From Flavobacterium bernardetii (lineage in GTDB: Bacteria > Bacteroidota > Bacteroidia > Flavobacteriales > Flavobacteriaceae): a stretch of 64,000 nucleotides of DNA. The notes beneath the pieces are model-generated. The model did no database searches. It saw nothing but the letters and a program-made list of their open reading frames with translations, and was not told the DNA's origin. Shown piece by piece: positions 23,113-32,743 of the stretch. The translations under genes were made by a program, and so were the position numbers. The stretch covers positions 62,001 through 126,000 of the forward strand of contig NZ_JAANOQ010000006.1 of NCBI RefSeq assembly GCF_011305415.1. The letters run 5' to 3'. Every line of letters starts with the position of its first letter. Position 1 is the first letter of the stretch.

Positions 23113-23757
23113 ATGTCAGTAATAGAAAACACGATCAACTTCGTAAAAAAAAAATTAGAAAACGCGGAAAGCGGCCACAACTGGTTTCATATGGAACGTG
23201 TGTATAACAATGCTTTACTGATTGCGAAAGAGGAAAGTTGTGATTTAGAAGTAGTACAACTTGCCGCTTTACTACACGACATTGCCGATAGTAAATTTCA
23301 CGATGGTGATGAAACGGTTGGTCCGAAAGTCGCTAGAGATTTTTTAACTTCTGAAAATGTTTCGGAAACAACTATTAATCATGTTGTGGCGATTATTGAA
23401 AACATCTCGTTTAAAGGCGGCAACTTCGAAAAGAAATTTACTTCTAAAGAATTAGAAATTGTTCAAGATGCGGACAGATTAGACGCGATTGGAGCAGTAG
23501 GAATTGCTCGTACCTTTAATTATGGCGGTTATAAAAATAGAGAAATTTATAATCCGGAAATCGAACCAAATTTAAAGATGTCAAAAGAAGAATATAAAAA
23601 TTCGACAGCACCAACAATCAATCATTTTTATGAAAAGTTATTACTTCTAAAAGACAAAATGAATACAGAATCAGGTAAGAAAATCGCACAACAACGCCAT
23701 ACTTTTATGGAAACGTTTTTAGAACAGTTTTATAATGAATGGAACGGAAAGTTTTAG
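23113..23757 (+). CDS. HD-domain phosphohydrolase
   Basis: Product of 214 residues, cytosolic. The HD-superfamily metal ligands are in order: His in Gly-His-Asn-Trp-Phe-His-Met (about 21-26), His-Asp in Ala-Leu-Leu-His-Asp-Ile-Ala-Asp near 55, and Asp in Val-Gln-Asp-Ala-Asp-Arg-Leu-Asp near 118. It looks like the YedJ/YpgQ type of nucleotide or phosphate hydrolase. The physiological substrate is not evident. Confidence 0.85.
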   Translation: MSVIENTINFVKKKLENAESGHNWFHMERVYNNALLIAKEESCDLEVVQLAALLHDIADSKFHDGDETVGPKVARDFLTSENVSETTINHVVAIIENISFKGGNFEKKFTSKELEIVQDADRLDAIGAVGIARTFNYGGYKNREIYNPEIEPNLKMSKEEYKNSTAPTINHFYEKLLLLKDKMNTESGKKIAQQRHTFMETFLEQFYNEWNGKF

Positions 23758-23790
23758 TTGGGAATTTTTAGTAATAAGTTTGGAGATAAA

Positions 23791-23822
23791 AAAACGGCTT
23801 TCAATTTCTTGAAAGCCGTTTT
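23791..23822. terminator. Bidirectional terminator
   Basis: AAAACGGCTTTCAA, four-base loop, TTGAAAGCCGTTTT: perfect 14-bp stem between the convergent HD hydrolase and glutamate dehydrogenase genes. Confidence 0.9.
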
Positions 23823-23843
23823 CTATATAATTTAAAATGTATA

Positions 23844-25229
<1,386 letters not shown>

Positions 25230-25406
25230 TTATTAAAAAAAATTACATCGTTTTCGTAAAAAAAATAACCTTTTTTTAAGAAAAAAGAAAATAGTCTCAA
25301 TCATACTAAGAAATCATGAAAAAAACGTCAATTTTAGAATAAAACAAAAAAAATATTTTAATATGAAGTTTGTTTTTTTATATTTGTCGGATAAAATTTC
25401 CCTGCA

Positions 25407-26204
25407 ATGACTAAAAAAATAATTTATAGCCTATTATTAGTAATCGGAATCTCCCAATTCTCAAGCGCTCAGTTTGGTTTTTCGCATGAGGTTGGTGCTT
25501 TTGTTGGACCAGTTGCGTTTCAATCAGATTTCGGTGAAAGACGCGATTTAACAACAAACGCAGGAAATACTGGTTTCGGAGTTGGTTTAGTACATTATAT
25601 GAATTTCTCATACAGAGCTGAATGTAACTGTTATACGCCAGAAACATACTTTAATGATCACTTCAAATTAAGAACAGAACTTTCATTTACTAAAACCAAA
25701 TTAGATCATTTTGGTGAATGGGCAGAAAAACAATCTTTAGGTGGACAGCAATTAAGAGCTATGGACGGTGAAGCTAAAGTAACCGATATTGGTATGCAAT
25801 TGGAATTCTTCCCATGGAGTATTCGTCAATTTACCGCTACGGATGGTGCTTGGGGACCATTTATTGGTTTGGGAGCGCATTATAACTTTTACAAACCAAA
25901 CGTGCGTTCTTCAATAGGTAGTGGAAAAATCACTTCACAAACAACAGGAGCAATAGATGATGGTCAAAAGTTTTTAAATGGAGCTGTTAACAATGACGGA
26001 GGAAGTACTTGGAGTATTGTTTCAAGTGTGGGTTCAAGATATAAATTAAATGAAATGTCAGATTTATTTGTAGAATTAAGATGGCAATATTACTTTTCAA
26101 ACTATGTTGATGGTTTAAGTCCTGATCAAGCAAAATATCCAGAAAACAAAGTAAATGACTGGAACGTATGGTTAAACTTTGGTTATATTTATTATTTAGA
26201 TTAA
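25407..26204 (+). CDS. Outer-membrane protein of the THC0290_0291 type
   Basis: Product of 265 residues with a signal peptide ending Phe-Ser-Ser-Ala-Gln. The mature start Phe-Gly-Phe-Ser-His-Glu-Val-Gly-Ala-Phe and the block Val-Ala-Phe-Gln-Ser-Asp-Phe-Gly-Glu-Arg are what I remember of a flavobacterial family named after Tenacibaculum locus THC0290_0291; the name is from memory. Strand-rich with an aromatic end, so probably a barrel. The promoter TATATTTG lies at 25379-25386, and a terminator follows. Confidence 0.7.
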   Translation: MTKKIIYSLLLVIGISQFSSAQFGFSHEVGAFVGPVAFQSDFGERRDLTTNAGNTGFGVGLVHYMNFSYRAECNCYTPETYFNDHFKLRTELSFTKTKLDHFGEWAEKQSLGGQQLRAMDGEAKVTDIGMQLEFFPWSIRQFTATDGAWGPFIGLGAHYNFYKPNVRSSIGSGKITSQTTGAIDDGQKFLNGAVNNDGGSTWSIVSSVGSRYKLNEMSDLFVELRWQYYFSNYVDGLSPDQAKYPENKVNDWNVWLNFGYIYYLD

Positions 26205-26228
26205 TTCACAAAGAAATATAAATTTGAA

Positions 26229-26269
26229 AAAACTCGTCTAAAATTATTAAAATTAGACGAGTTTTTTTA
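26229..26269 (+). terminator. Terminator
   Basis: AAACTCGTCTAA pairs with TTAGACGAGTTT around an AT-rich loop, then a T run, 25 bp after the stop codon of the preceding gene. Confidence 0.85.
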
Positions 26270-26325
26270 TCTAATGGCACGGTAATTGATTTTTATTTTA
26301 TAACTTTACTTCACAAATAGAAACT

Positions 26326-26664
26326 ATGACAAAAAATTACATTTATATTATACTTTTATTCTTAACATTTAGTTTAAGCGCCAGTGCACAAGAAGGCAAG
26401 AATGGTAATGCTTCTAAATCTCAAGAACCTACTATTGAAGGATTAAGTTTATACCCAAATCCCAACAATACAGGGAAAGTATATATCACTTCTCGTTTAA
26501 ACCTTGACAAAAAAGTAGAGGTTTTTGATGTATTAGGTAAAAAAGTAATTGATATTACACTTTACACTAAAGAACTTAACATCTCAAATTTAAACCCTGG
26601 TGTTTATATCATTAAGATTAAAGAAGGAGACTCGTCTGCAACTAGAAAACTTATAATCAACTAA
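26326..26664 (+). CDS. Small T9SS-sorted protein
   Basis: Product of 112 residues: a signal peptide (ending Ala-Ser-Ala-Gln), about 20 residues of polar linker and then a type A T9SS sorting domain of about 75 residues (Leu-Tyr-Pro-Asn-Pro-Asn, Val-Phe-Asp-Val-Leu-Gly-Lys-Lys, Pro-Gly-Val-Tyr-Ile-Ile-Lys-Ile, Arg-Lys-Leu-Ile-Ile). There is almost no cargo, so it is either a mini-protein or an eroded gene that kept its sorting domain. The product should cross the outer membrane through T9SS. Confidence 0.8.
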   Translation: MTKNYIYIILLFLTFSLSASAQEGKNGNASKSQEPTIEGLSLYPNPNNTGKVYITSRLNLDKKVEVFDVLGKKVIDITLYTKELNISNLNPGVYIIKIKEGDSSATRKLIIN

Positions 26665-26675
26665 TTAAATTAATA

Positions 26676-26717
26676 TATTCCTATATTTATAATTATATTA
26701 TTATGAATATAGGAATA
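26676..26717 (+). terminator. Inverted repeat, probable terminator
   Basis: TATTCCTATATT and AATATAGGAATA form perfect 12-bp arms with an 18-base loop just after the small T9SS gene. No long T run follows, so termination strength is uncertain. Confidence 0.5.
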
Positions 26718-26842
26718 CTTGTGTCTAAAAACCCCTCAATATTAAAATATGACATCGCTATTAACAACAAGTTTGTATAAGCAAACAACATTGAAAATAA
26801 AGCGATATTATATGGCAATAAAAAAAAATAAAAAATTTACAT

Positions 26843-28567
26843 ATGAAACAAATTTACTCTTTATTATTAATGTTCGTTGGAACATTATCATTCGCACAAA
26901 CGTTTTACACTGAAAATTTCGGTATTCCTACTGGAACAACAACTCTTGCGAATTACACAATAGGAACAACACCAGCTACATTTCAAAACGCTGCACCAAT
27001 TACTTACACTGGAACAGGTGATGTTAGAGTTAACGCAACTTCAACTGGTTATTCTGGTGCTTCAGGAGACGGTAACGTGTTTTTAACTACTACAGCTGGA
27101 AGACATTTAATTATTTCAGGTATAAACTCATCTGCTTACTTACAAGCAGACATTCAATTATCATTCGGACATTCAACAGGTAATATCGGAACTCAAATGG
27201 TTGTTGAAACATCAACTAATGGTACCGTTTGGAATCCAGTTACATTTACTCAACCAGGGAATACAGGTTGGAATTTAATTACTGTTGCTAGCAATCAAAT
27301 CCCATCTTCAACAACCTTATCATTACGTTTTACACAACCAGCTGGTGCACAAATGAGAATTGACGACATTAAACTTGCTAGTGTTTCCGCATCATGTACT
27401 TTAGTTTTAGGTGCTCCCGGTGCCGTTTGTAACGCTTCAACTTTAGCTTTAGACACTTATAATGTAACTATACCTTTCTCTGGTGCTGGTAATGCGACTT
27501 ATGTAATTACACCATCTTCAGGTACAATTGGTGGTGATAATCCAACTTCTGTAGTAAGTGGAAACATTGTGATTTCAGGAATAACAGAAGGAACAGCATT
27601 TTCAGTAAATGTTACTGGAGGAACTTGTAATTTCACAACAACCGGAAATTCTCCTGAATGTAAACCAACTAATACATTACCTTTTAACGAACCTTTCAAT
27701 TACACAGTAGGAAATGCATTAGGATCAGAACAAAAGTGGACCAATGTAAGTTCTGGCGACCCAATTTTAATAGAAGCTGGAAATTTAACTTATGCACCAT
27801 TAGTTGCTACAGGTAATTCTGCTTCATTTTCCGGACTAGGAAACGATGTAATCACAAGATTTACACCAACATCTTCAGGTACAGTATATGCAGGATTTAT
27901 GCTTTCAGTTACAGATGTAACTAGCGTATCTGACGGAAATGAATCTTACTTTGCAGTTTTTACAGATCAAGCTTTAACTTTTAAATTAAGACTTTTTACA
28001 AAAAGAGTTGGTACTCAATACCAAATTGGTTTTGACAGCGCTTCAACTACAACAAACTATGATGCAACTTTAAGAAATATTGGAGATGTAGTATATGTAA
28101 TAATAGGATATGATTTTACAACTAACACAATTGCAAAAGCATGGATTAATCCAGATTTATTGACTTTCACAAATGCAACACCAGCAACATTAACAGCAAC
28201 AACTACAGCGATTGTAACTTTAGGAGGGTTTTTATTCAGACAAGACGCTGCAAATACTACACCTACAATTAAAGTGGACGAATTAAAAATATCAACTTCT
28301 GTAATGGACTTCAATTTATCTTCAACTTCTTTTTCTCAAATTGATGGATTAAAAATGTACCCGAACCCAACAAAAAACAATTTATTCATTGAAACAACTT
28401 TAAACGGCAACATCAATGTTTCAATTGTAAATATGTTAGGTAAAGAAGTAATTAATACTGAAGTGATTAACAACACGGTAAACCTATCTAACCTAACTTC
28501 TGGAATTTACATTGTAAAAATTACTGAAGAAGGAAAAACTTCAACTAAAAAATTAATAGTTAACTAG
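26843..28567 (+). CDS. T9SS-secreted multidomain surface protein
   Basis: Product of 574 residues. After the signal peptide (Ser-Phe-Ala-Gln) comes a beta-sandwich module (about 20-180, ending Arg-Ile-Asp-Asp-Ile-Lys-Leu), an Ig-like Cys-containing segment to about 270, a second sandwich to about 490 and a type A T9SS sorting domain (about 500-574, Met-Tyr-Pro-Asn-Pro-Thr-Lys). No catalytic motif is recognisable. The sorting domain is almost the same as in the next gene, pointing to duplication or gene conversion. A -7-like CAAGTTTG at 26768-26775 is preceded by ACCCCTCAAT at 26731, a weak relative of the element at 47589 and 49913. Confidence 0.8.
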   Translation: MKQIYSLLLMFVGTLSFAQTFYTENFGIPTGTTTLANYTIGTTPATFQNAAPITYTGTGDVRVNATSTGYSGASGDGNVFLTTTAGRHLIISGINSSAYLQADIQLSFGHSTGNIGTQMVVETSTNGTVWNPVTFTQPGNTGWNLITVASNQIPSSTTLSLRFTQPAGAQMRIDDIKLASVSASCTLVLGAPGAVCNASTLALDTYNVTIPFSGAGNATYVITPSSGTIGGDNPTSVVSGNIVISGITEGTAFSVNVTGGTCNFTTTGNSPECKPTNTLPFNEPFNYTVGNALGSEQKWTNVSSGDPILIEAGNLTYAPLVATGNSASFSGLGNDVITRFTPTSSGTVYAGFMLSVTDVTSVSDGNESYFAVFTDQALTFKLRLFTKRVGTQYQIGFDSASTTTNYDATLRNIGDVVYVIIGYDFTTNTIAKAWINPDLLTFTNATPATLTATTTAIVTLGGFLFRQDAANTTPTIKVDELKISTSVMDFNLSSTSFSQIDGLKMYPNPTKNNLFIETTLNGNINVSIVNMLGKEVINTEVINNTVNLSNLTSGIYIVKITEEGKTSTKKLIVN

Positions 28568-28671
28568 ATAAAAAAACTGCCTTTTGTTAAATTTACATTA
28601 ATTTTAAAACAAAAAATATCCAAAAAGTTATTTTTGTTCATACCTTTGTACTCAATTTAATTTATATAATT

Positions 28672-30426
28672 ATGAAAAAAATTTACTCTTTATTATTATT
28701 AACTTTTGTAACTATTTCTGCACAAGCACAAGTAGTTATTAGTCAAGTTTATGGTGGTGGCGGAAACGCTGGCGCAACCTACACTCACGATTTTGTTGAA
28801 TTATACAACAAAGGTGCAGCATCTGTAGACATTTCTGGATGGTCTATACAATATGCTCCTGCAGCAACTGGTACTTGGGCTGTTAACGCAATCCCAGCTG
28901 CTTCTACAATTGGAGCTGGAAAATATTTTTTAGTTAAATTAGCGTCGCAAGCAGCGGTTGGAATTGCATTACCAACACCAGACGCAGATATAACTACTTC
29001 ACCTATAAATATGGCTGGAGCAAATGGTAAAGTTGCATTAGTAAATAATACTACTGCATTATCAGGAACTGTTGTTACAACTGGATATGTAGATTTATTA
29101 GGTTTTGGTACTGCATCTTCTTTTGAAACTGCAGCATTTCCAACTACAGGAACTAACAATACTCTTGCTTTCCATAGAGGAAACAACGGATGTACTGATA
29201 CAGATAACAATTCAACAGATTTTGCTTTAGCAAGTGTAAATCCAAGAAACTCTACAGTTGCAGCTTATAGCTGTACAGCACCAAGTTTATCAGTAACTTC
29301 ACCTTCAACCGGTTTAACATACAGCCCAGAAACAACTTCAATGTCTTTAACTTTAGGTGTTAATAATTTTAATGTAGCTAACGGAACTGGAAACGGACAC
29401 ATTCACTATACAGTTAATAGTGGTTCAGTTGTTATGAAGTATGACACGACACCAATTTCATTAACAAGTTTAACTCCAGGTCTTTATACAGTTTATTTAG
29501 AATTAGTAGATAATTCTCATGTTGCTATAGTTCCTGCAGTAAACACTACTTTTACTTTCACTATTGCTTCTTACACTGTTGCAGCTGATTTAGCTGCAGT
29601 AAGAGCTGATGTTGTTGCAAATGGTGCAAATAAATATTACCAAGTTACAAGTAATCCAGTTATTACTTACGCAAGAGCTTCTAGAAACCAAAAATACATT
29701 CAAGATGCTACAGGCGGAATTTTAATTGATGATGTAGCTGGTACAATTACTACTCCAATGGTAGCTGGTGATGCAATTGGTGGATTAAAAGGTCAAGCGA
29801 CTTTATTTAGTTCATTATTACAATTTATTCCTTCAACTAACGCAACTGTAATCTCTTCAGGAAACGTTGTTACTCCACAAGTAGTTACAATTGCTGACAT
29901 TAATGCTGCAACAACAGCAGCAACTTACGAAAGTGAATTAGTACAAATTAACAATGTAACTTTTGACCTTACTTCTCCTAATTTCCCAACTACTGCTACA
30001 ACTTTTAATATTAATACAGGAGCTGACGTAATCTTATTCAGAACTTTATTTACTGAAGCAAATTATATGAATACTCCGAAACCAGTAGCTGCAACTAATA
30101 TTTACGCTATTGTAGGAAGAAGTGCTGCAGTTCCTCATGTTACTTCAAGAAATACAGCTGATTTAAATGTGGTTTTAGGATCTGCATCTTTCTCTCAAAT
30201 TGATGGATTAAAAATGTATCCAAACCCAACAAAAAATAATTTATTTATTGAAACTGCTTTAAATAGCAACATCAATGTTTCAATTATAAACATGTTAGGT
30301 AAAGAAGTTGTAAACGCTAATGTAGTTAACAATACAGTTAATGTTGCAAACTTAACTTCTGGTCTTTACATCGTAAAAATTACTGAAGAAGGAAAAACTT
30401 CAACTAAAAAATTAATTATCGAGTAA
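28672..30426 (+). CDS. T9SS-secreted protein with lamin-tail and OB-fold-like domains
   Basis: Product of 584 residues. After the signal peptide (Ala-Gln-Ala-Gln) a lamin-tail domain runs to about 185: Val-Ile-Ser-Gln-Val-Tyr-Gly-Gly-Gly-Gly-Asn, Phe-Val-Glu-Leu-Tyr-Asn and Ile-Ser-Gly-Trp-Ser. A linker follows to about 300, then a DUF5689/YhcR-like OB-fold region (Tyr-Ile-Gln-Asp-Ala-Thr-Gly-Gly-Ile-Leu-Ile) to about 500, then a type A T9SS sorting domain. This layout is common in secreted or surface proteins of flavobacteria, sometimes fused to nucleases, but no nuclease domain is present here. It sits 104 bp after a gene with a nearly identical sorting domain. Confidence 0.82.
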   Translation: MKKIYSLLLLTFVTISAQAQVVISQVYGGGGNAGATYTHDFVELYNKGAASVDISGWSIQYAPAATGTWAVNAIPAASTIGAGKYFLVKLASQAAVGIALPTPDADITTSPINMAGANGKVALVNNTTALSGTVVTTGYVDLLGFGTASSFETAAFPTTGTNNTLAFHRGNNGCTDTDNNSTDFALASVNPRNSTVAAYSCTAPSLSVTSPSTGLTYSPETTSMSLTLGVNNFNVANGTGNGHIHYTVNSGSVVMKYDTTPISLTSLTPGLYTVYLELVDNSHVAIVPAVNTTFTFTIASYTVAADLAAVRADVVANGANKYYQVTSNPVITYARASRNQKYIQDATGGILIDDVAGTITTPMVAGDAIGGLKGQATLFSSLLQFIPSTNATVISSGNVVTPQVVTIADINAATTAATYESELVQINNVTFDLTSPNFPTTATTFNINTGADVILFRTLFTEANYMNTPKPVAATNIYAIVGRSAAVPHVTSRNTADLNVVLGSASFSQIDGLKMYPNPTKNNLFIETALNSNINVSIINMLGKEVVNANVVNNTVNVANLTSGLYIVKITEEGKTSTKKLIIE

Positions 30427-30446
30427 TTAGTTTTTCAAAATATCTT

Positions 30447-30475
30447 AAAAGCACCACTTAGTTGGTGCTTTTTTT
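30447..30475 (+). terminator. Terminator
   Basis: AAAAGCACCA and TGGTGCTTTT form a 10-bp stem around a six-base loop with a T run, 20 bp after the preceding stop codon. Confidence 0.88.
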
Positions 30476-30520
30476 ATGCTCAAAAAACAGAAAAGCAACG
30501 TACAACTAATAATCTTTTTC

Positions 30521-30528
30521 TACTTTTG
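30521..30528 (+). promoter_or_regulatory. -7 box almost touching the start codon of the LuxE-like gene
   Basis: TACTTTTG matches TAnnTTTG exactly and ends four bases before the ATG at 30533, which suggests a leaderless transcript. Confidence 0.45.
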
Positions 30529-30532
30529 TAGT

Positions 30533-31513
30533 ATGATTTCACAAGAAGACATTTTCTCTATTGCCTCAAAAAAAGAATTTGAAAAAATCACTTTAAAAGT
30601 CTTTCGTTTCCAATACGAAAACAATAAAGTATATCACTCTTTTTGTAACTATTTAGGCAAAAGCCCGAGCAACGTAAAGCAAATTCCAGATATTCCTTTT
30701 TTACCAATTCAGTTTTTTAAATCAGATAAAATTGTAAGTACGATCGACGAGCCAAAAGTTATTTTCACAAGCAGCGGCACAACCGGAATGATCAAAAGCA
30801 AACATTTTGTGACTGATATTTCTCTTTACGAAAACAGCTACAACAAAGCTTTTGCACAGTTTTACGGCAACATTGAAAATTATTATGTTTTAGCCTTGCT
30901 TCCATCCTATTTGGAACGAGATGGCTCGTCATTAATTTATATGGTGGAAGATTTAATCACCAGAAGTAATCACCAAGACAGCGGTTTTTATTTAAACGAT
31001 TTAGAACAACTTTCTAATAAGATTATCGAATTGGAAAACGAAGGTCAGAATATTATTTTAATTGGCGTAACCTATGCCTTATTGGATTTAATAGAATACA
31101 AAAAATTCCAATTGAAAAACACCATCATAATGGAAACTGGTGGTATGAAAGGCAAAAGAAAAGAAATCATCCGAGAAGAATTACATCAAACACTATGTGA
31201 TGGATTTGGAGTTACCGCAATTCATTCCGAATATGGTATGACCGAATTATTATCGCAAGCTTATTCTTTAGGAAACGGAATTTTTGAATGTCCAATTTGG
31301 ATGGATGTTTTAATTCGCGATACGGAAGATGCTTTAAATTATGTTGAAAACGGAAAAACCGGTGGTATCAATGTAATTGATTTGGCCAACATAAATTCTT
31401 GTTCATTTATCGCCACACAAGATTTAGGGAAAAAATACGAAAACAAAACGTTTGAAGTTTTAGGTCGATTTGACAACTCTGACATTAGAGGTTGTAATTT
31501 GATGGTTTACTAA
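30533..31513 (+). CDS. LuxE/PaaK-type acyl-protein synthetase
   Basis: About 326 residues from the ATG at 30533; an ATG at 30476 would lie inside the upstream terminator and before the -7 box, so I reject it. The adenylate-forming-enzyme phosphate loop is Phe-Thr-Ser-Ser-Gly-Thr-Thr-Gly (about 78-85), and Tyr-Gly-Met-Thr-Glu is near 240. LuxE-like enzymes activate a carboxylic acid as an acyl-adenylate. No lux reductase genes are nearby, so bioluminescence is not implied; the real substrate is unknown. Confidence 0.82.
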   Translation: MISQEDIFSIASKKEFEKITLKVFRFQYENNKVYHSFCNYLGKSPSNVKQIPDIPFLPIQFFKSDKIVSTIDEPKVIFTSSGTTGMIKSKHFVTDISLYENSYNKAFAQFYGNIENYYVLALLPSYLERDGSSLIYMVEDLITRSNHQDSGFYLNDLEQLSNKIIELENEGQNIILIGVTYALLDLIEYKKFQLKNTIIMETGGMKGKRKEIIREELHQTLCDGFGVTAIHSEYGMTELLSQAYSLGNGIFECPIWMDVLIRDTEDALNYVENGKTGGINVIDLANINSCSFIATQDLGKKYENKTFEVLGRFDNSDIRGCNLMVY

Positions 31514-31524
31514 GAGGTTTAACG

Positions 31525-31547
31525 GTGGCTGAGGCTCTCGAAGCCAC
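31525..31547. repeat. REP-like hairpin, left copy, upstream of the GIY-YIG gene
   Basis: GTGGCT and AGCCAC form the stem; the centre contains GAG-GCT-CTC, which can form an inner stem. It shares the 15-mer CTGAGGCTCTCGAAG with the right copy at 31877-31903, which is inverted. The outer stem differs between the copies but remains paired in each. Confidence 0.75.
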
Positions 31548-31571
31548 ATCTACTTTAAAAACAATATTAAT

Positions 31572-31865
31572 ATGAAAGGATTTATGTACATTTTACTTTG
31601 TTCTGACGGAAGTTATTACACAGGAAGTACAATAGATTTAGAAAAAAGAATTGATGAACACCAAAATGGAAATGGAGCAAATCATACCAAAAAAAGACTA
31701 CCAATTGAATTAGTCTATTTTGAAGAATTCGAAAGAATTGATTTAGCTTTTTACAGAGAAAAACAAGTTCAAAAATGGAGCAGGATTAAAAAAGAAGCAT
31801 TAATTGAAAATAACAAGAATTTGTTACCAGAACTTTCAATTGCATATAGAGATAAACAACAATAA
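31572..31865 (+). CDS. GIY-YIG nuclease-domain protein
   Basis: Product of 97 residues, a minimal GIY-YIG endonuclease of the UPF0213 type: Met-Tyr-Ile-Leu-Leu-Cys-Ser-Asp-Gly-Ser-Tyr-Tyr-Thr-Gly-Ser (about 5-19) corresponds to the GIY...YIG strands. A following Arg sits in Leu-Glu-Lys-Arg-Ile-Asp-Glu-His, and a Glu in Phe-Tyr-Arg-Glu-Lys-Gln-Val-Gln-Lys-Trp supplies the metal ligand. Such proteins cut DNA or are structure-specific nucleases. The gene is bracketed by an inverted pair of REP-like hairpins 24 bp before its start and 11 bp after its stop, forming a unit of about 380 bp between the LuxE-like and tatD genes. I infer that the nuclease and the hairpins belong together. Confidence 0.88.
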   Translation: MKGFMYILLCSDGSYYTGSTIDLEKRIDEHQNGNGANHTKKRLPIELVYFEEFERIDLAFYREKQVQKWSRIKKEALIENNKNLLPELSIAYRDKQQ

Positions 31866-31876
31866 AATTTCACTAA

Positions 31877-31903
31877 TGTTGCCTTCGAGAGCCTCAGGCA
31901 ACA
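31877..31903. repeat. REP-like hairpin, right copy (inverted), downstream of the GIY-YIG gene
   Basis: TGTTGCC and GGCAACA form a perfect 7-bp stem around TTCGAGAGCCTCA. Read on the minus strand its core is the same CTGAGGCTCTCGAAG as in the left copy, while the stem has changed from GTGGC/GCCAC to GTTGCC/GGCAAC with pairing kept. Confidence 0.75.
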
Positions 31904-31918
31904 ACAACAATAAACAAA

Positions 31919-32686
31919 ATGATTTTTACAGATACTCACACGCATTTATATTCAGAAGAATTTTCAGAAGACAGAGACATTATGTTACAACGTGCTTTTG
32001 ACGTTGGTGTTTCGCGACTTTTCGTACCTGCCATTGACAGCAGTTATACGCAAAAAATGTACGATTTAGAAGCTCAATATCCTGAAAATGTGTTTTTAAT
32101 GATGGGTTTACATCCCTGTTATGTGAAAGAAAATTATTTGGAGGAATTAGCACACGTGGAATCTGAATTATCGAAACGAAAATTTGCCGCTATTGGCGAA
32201 ATTGGCATCGATTTATTTTGGGACAAATCGTTCTTACAACAACAAGAAGAAGTTTTTACCCGACAAATTCAATTAGCGAAACAGTATAAATTACCTATAA
32301 ATATTCATTGCAGAGATGCATTTGACGAAGTTTTAGAAATTTTAGAACAAGAAAAATCACCTGAACTTTGGGGAATTTTTCATTGTTTTACTGGCGATAT
32401 CAACCAAGCAAATCAAGCCATTTCTTGCGGCATGAAATTAGGAATTGGTGGCGTGGCGACATTCAAAAACGGAAAAATTGACCAGTTTTTAAATGAAATT
32501 GACATCGAAAATATCGTTTTAGAAACGGATGCTCCTTATTTAGCTCCGGTTCCATTTCGTGGAAAACGTAATGAAAGTAGTTATGTAAAATTAGTTGCAG
32601 AAAAATTATCGGAAATTTATAACTTGCCTTTAGAAGAAATTGCAGCAATTACGACACAAAATAGCATAAATGTCTTCGGATTTTAA
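31919..32686 (+). CDS. tatD: TatD-family metal-dependent hydrolase / DNase
   Basis: Product of 255 residues, TIM-barrel amidohydrolase fold. The metal ligands are visible: His-Thr-His near 7-9, Glu in Ala-Ile-Gly-Glu-Ile-Gly-Ile-Asp near 93, His in Ile-Asn-Ile-His-Cys-Arg-Asp near 127, His-Cys-Phe-Thr-Gly near 154 and Asp in Glu-Thr-Asp-Ala-Pro-Tyr near 203. TatD proteins act as 3'-5' exonucleases in DNA repair. The preceding gap holds the right hairpin of the GIY-YIG unit, whose insertion may have separated this gene from its original promoter. Confidence 0.92.
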   Translation: MIFTDTHTHLYSEEFSEDRDIMLQRAFDVGVSRLFVPAIDSSYTQKMYDLEAQYPENVFLMMGLHPCYVKENYLEELAHVESELSKRKFAAIGEIGIDLFWDKSFLQQQEEVFTRQIQLAKQYKLPINIHCRDAFDEVLEILEQEKSPELWGIFHCFTGDINQANQAISCGMKLGIGGVATFKNGKIDQFLNEIDIENIVLETDAPYLAPVPFRGKRNESSYVKLVAEKLSEIYNLPLEEIAAITTQNSINVFGF

Positions 32687-32743
32687 TATTTGATAACGTT
32701 TAATTCCTATTTTTTTCGTTTTTTTGTAAATATAAAATAAAGT

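Noticed and set aside
30533..31513. Bioluminescence (lux) operon
   Set aside because: Only a LuxE-like acyl-activating enzyme is present; no luciferase or reductase genes are nearby.
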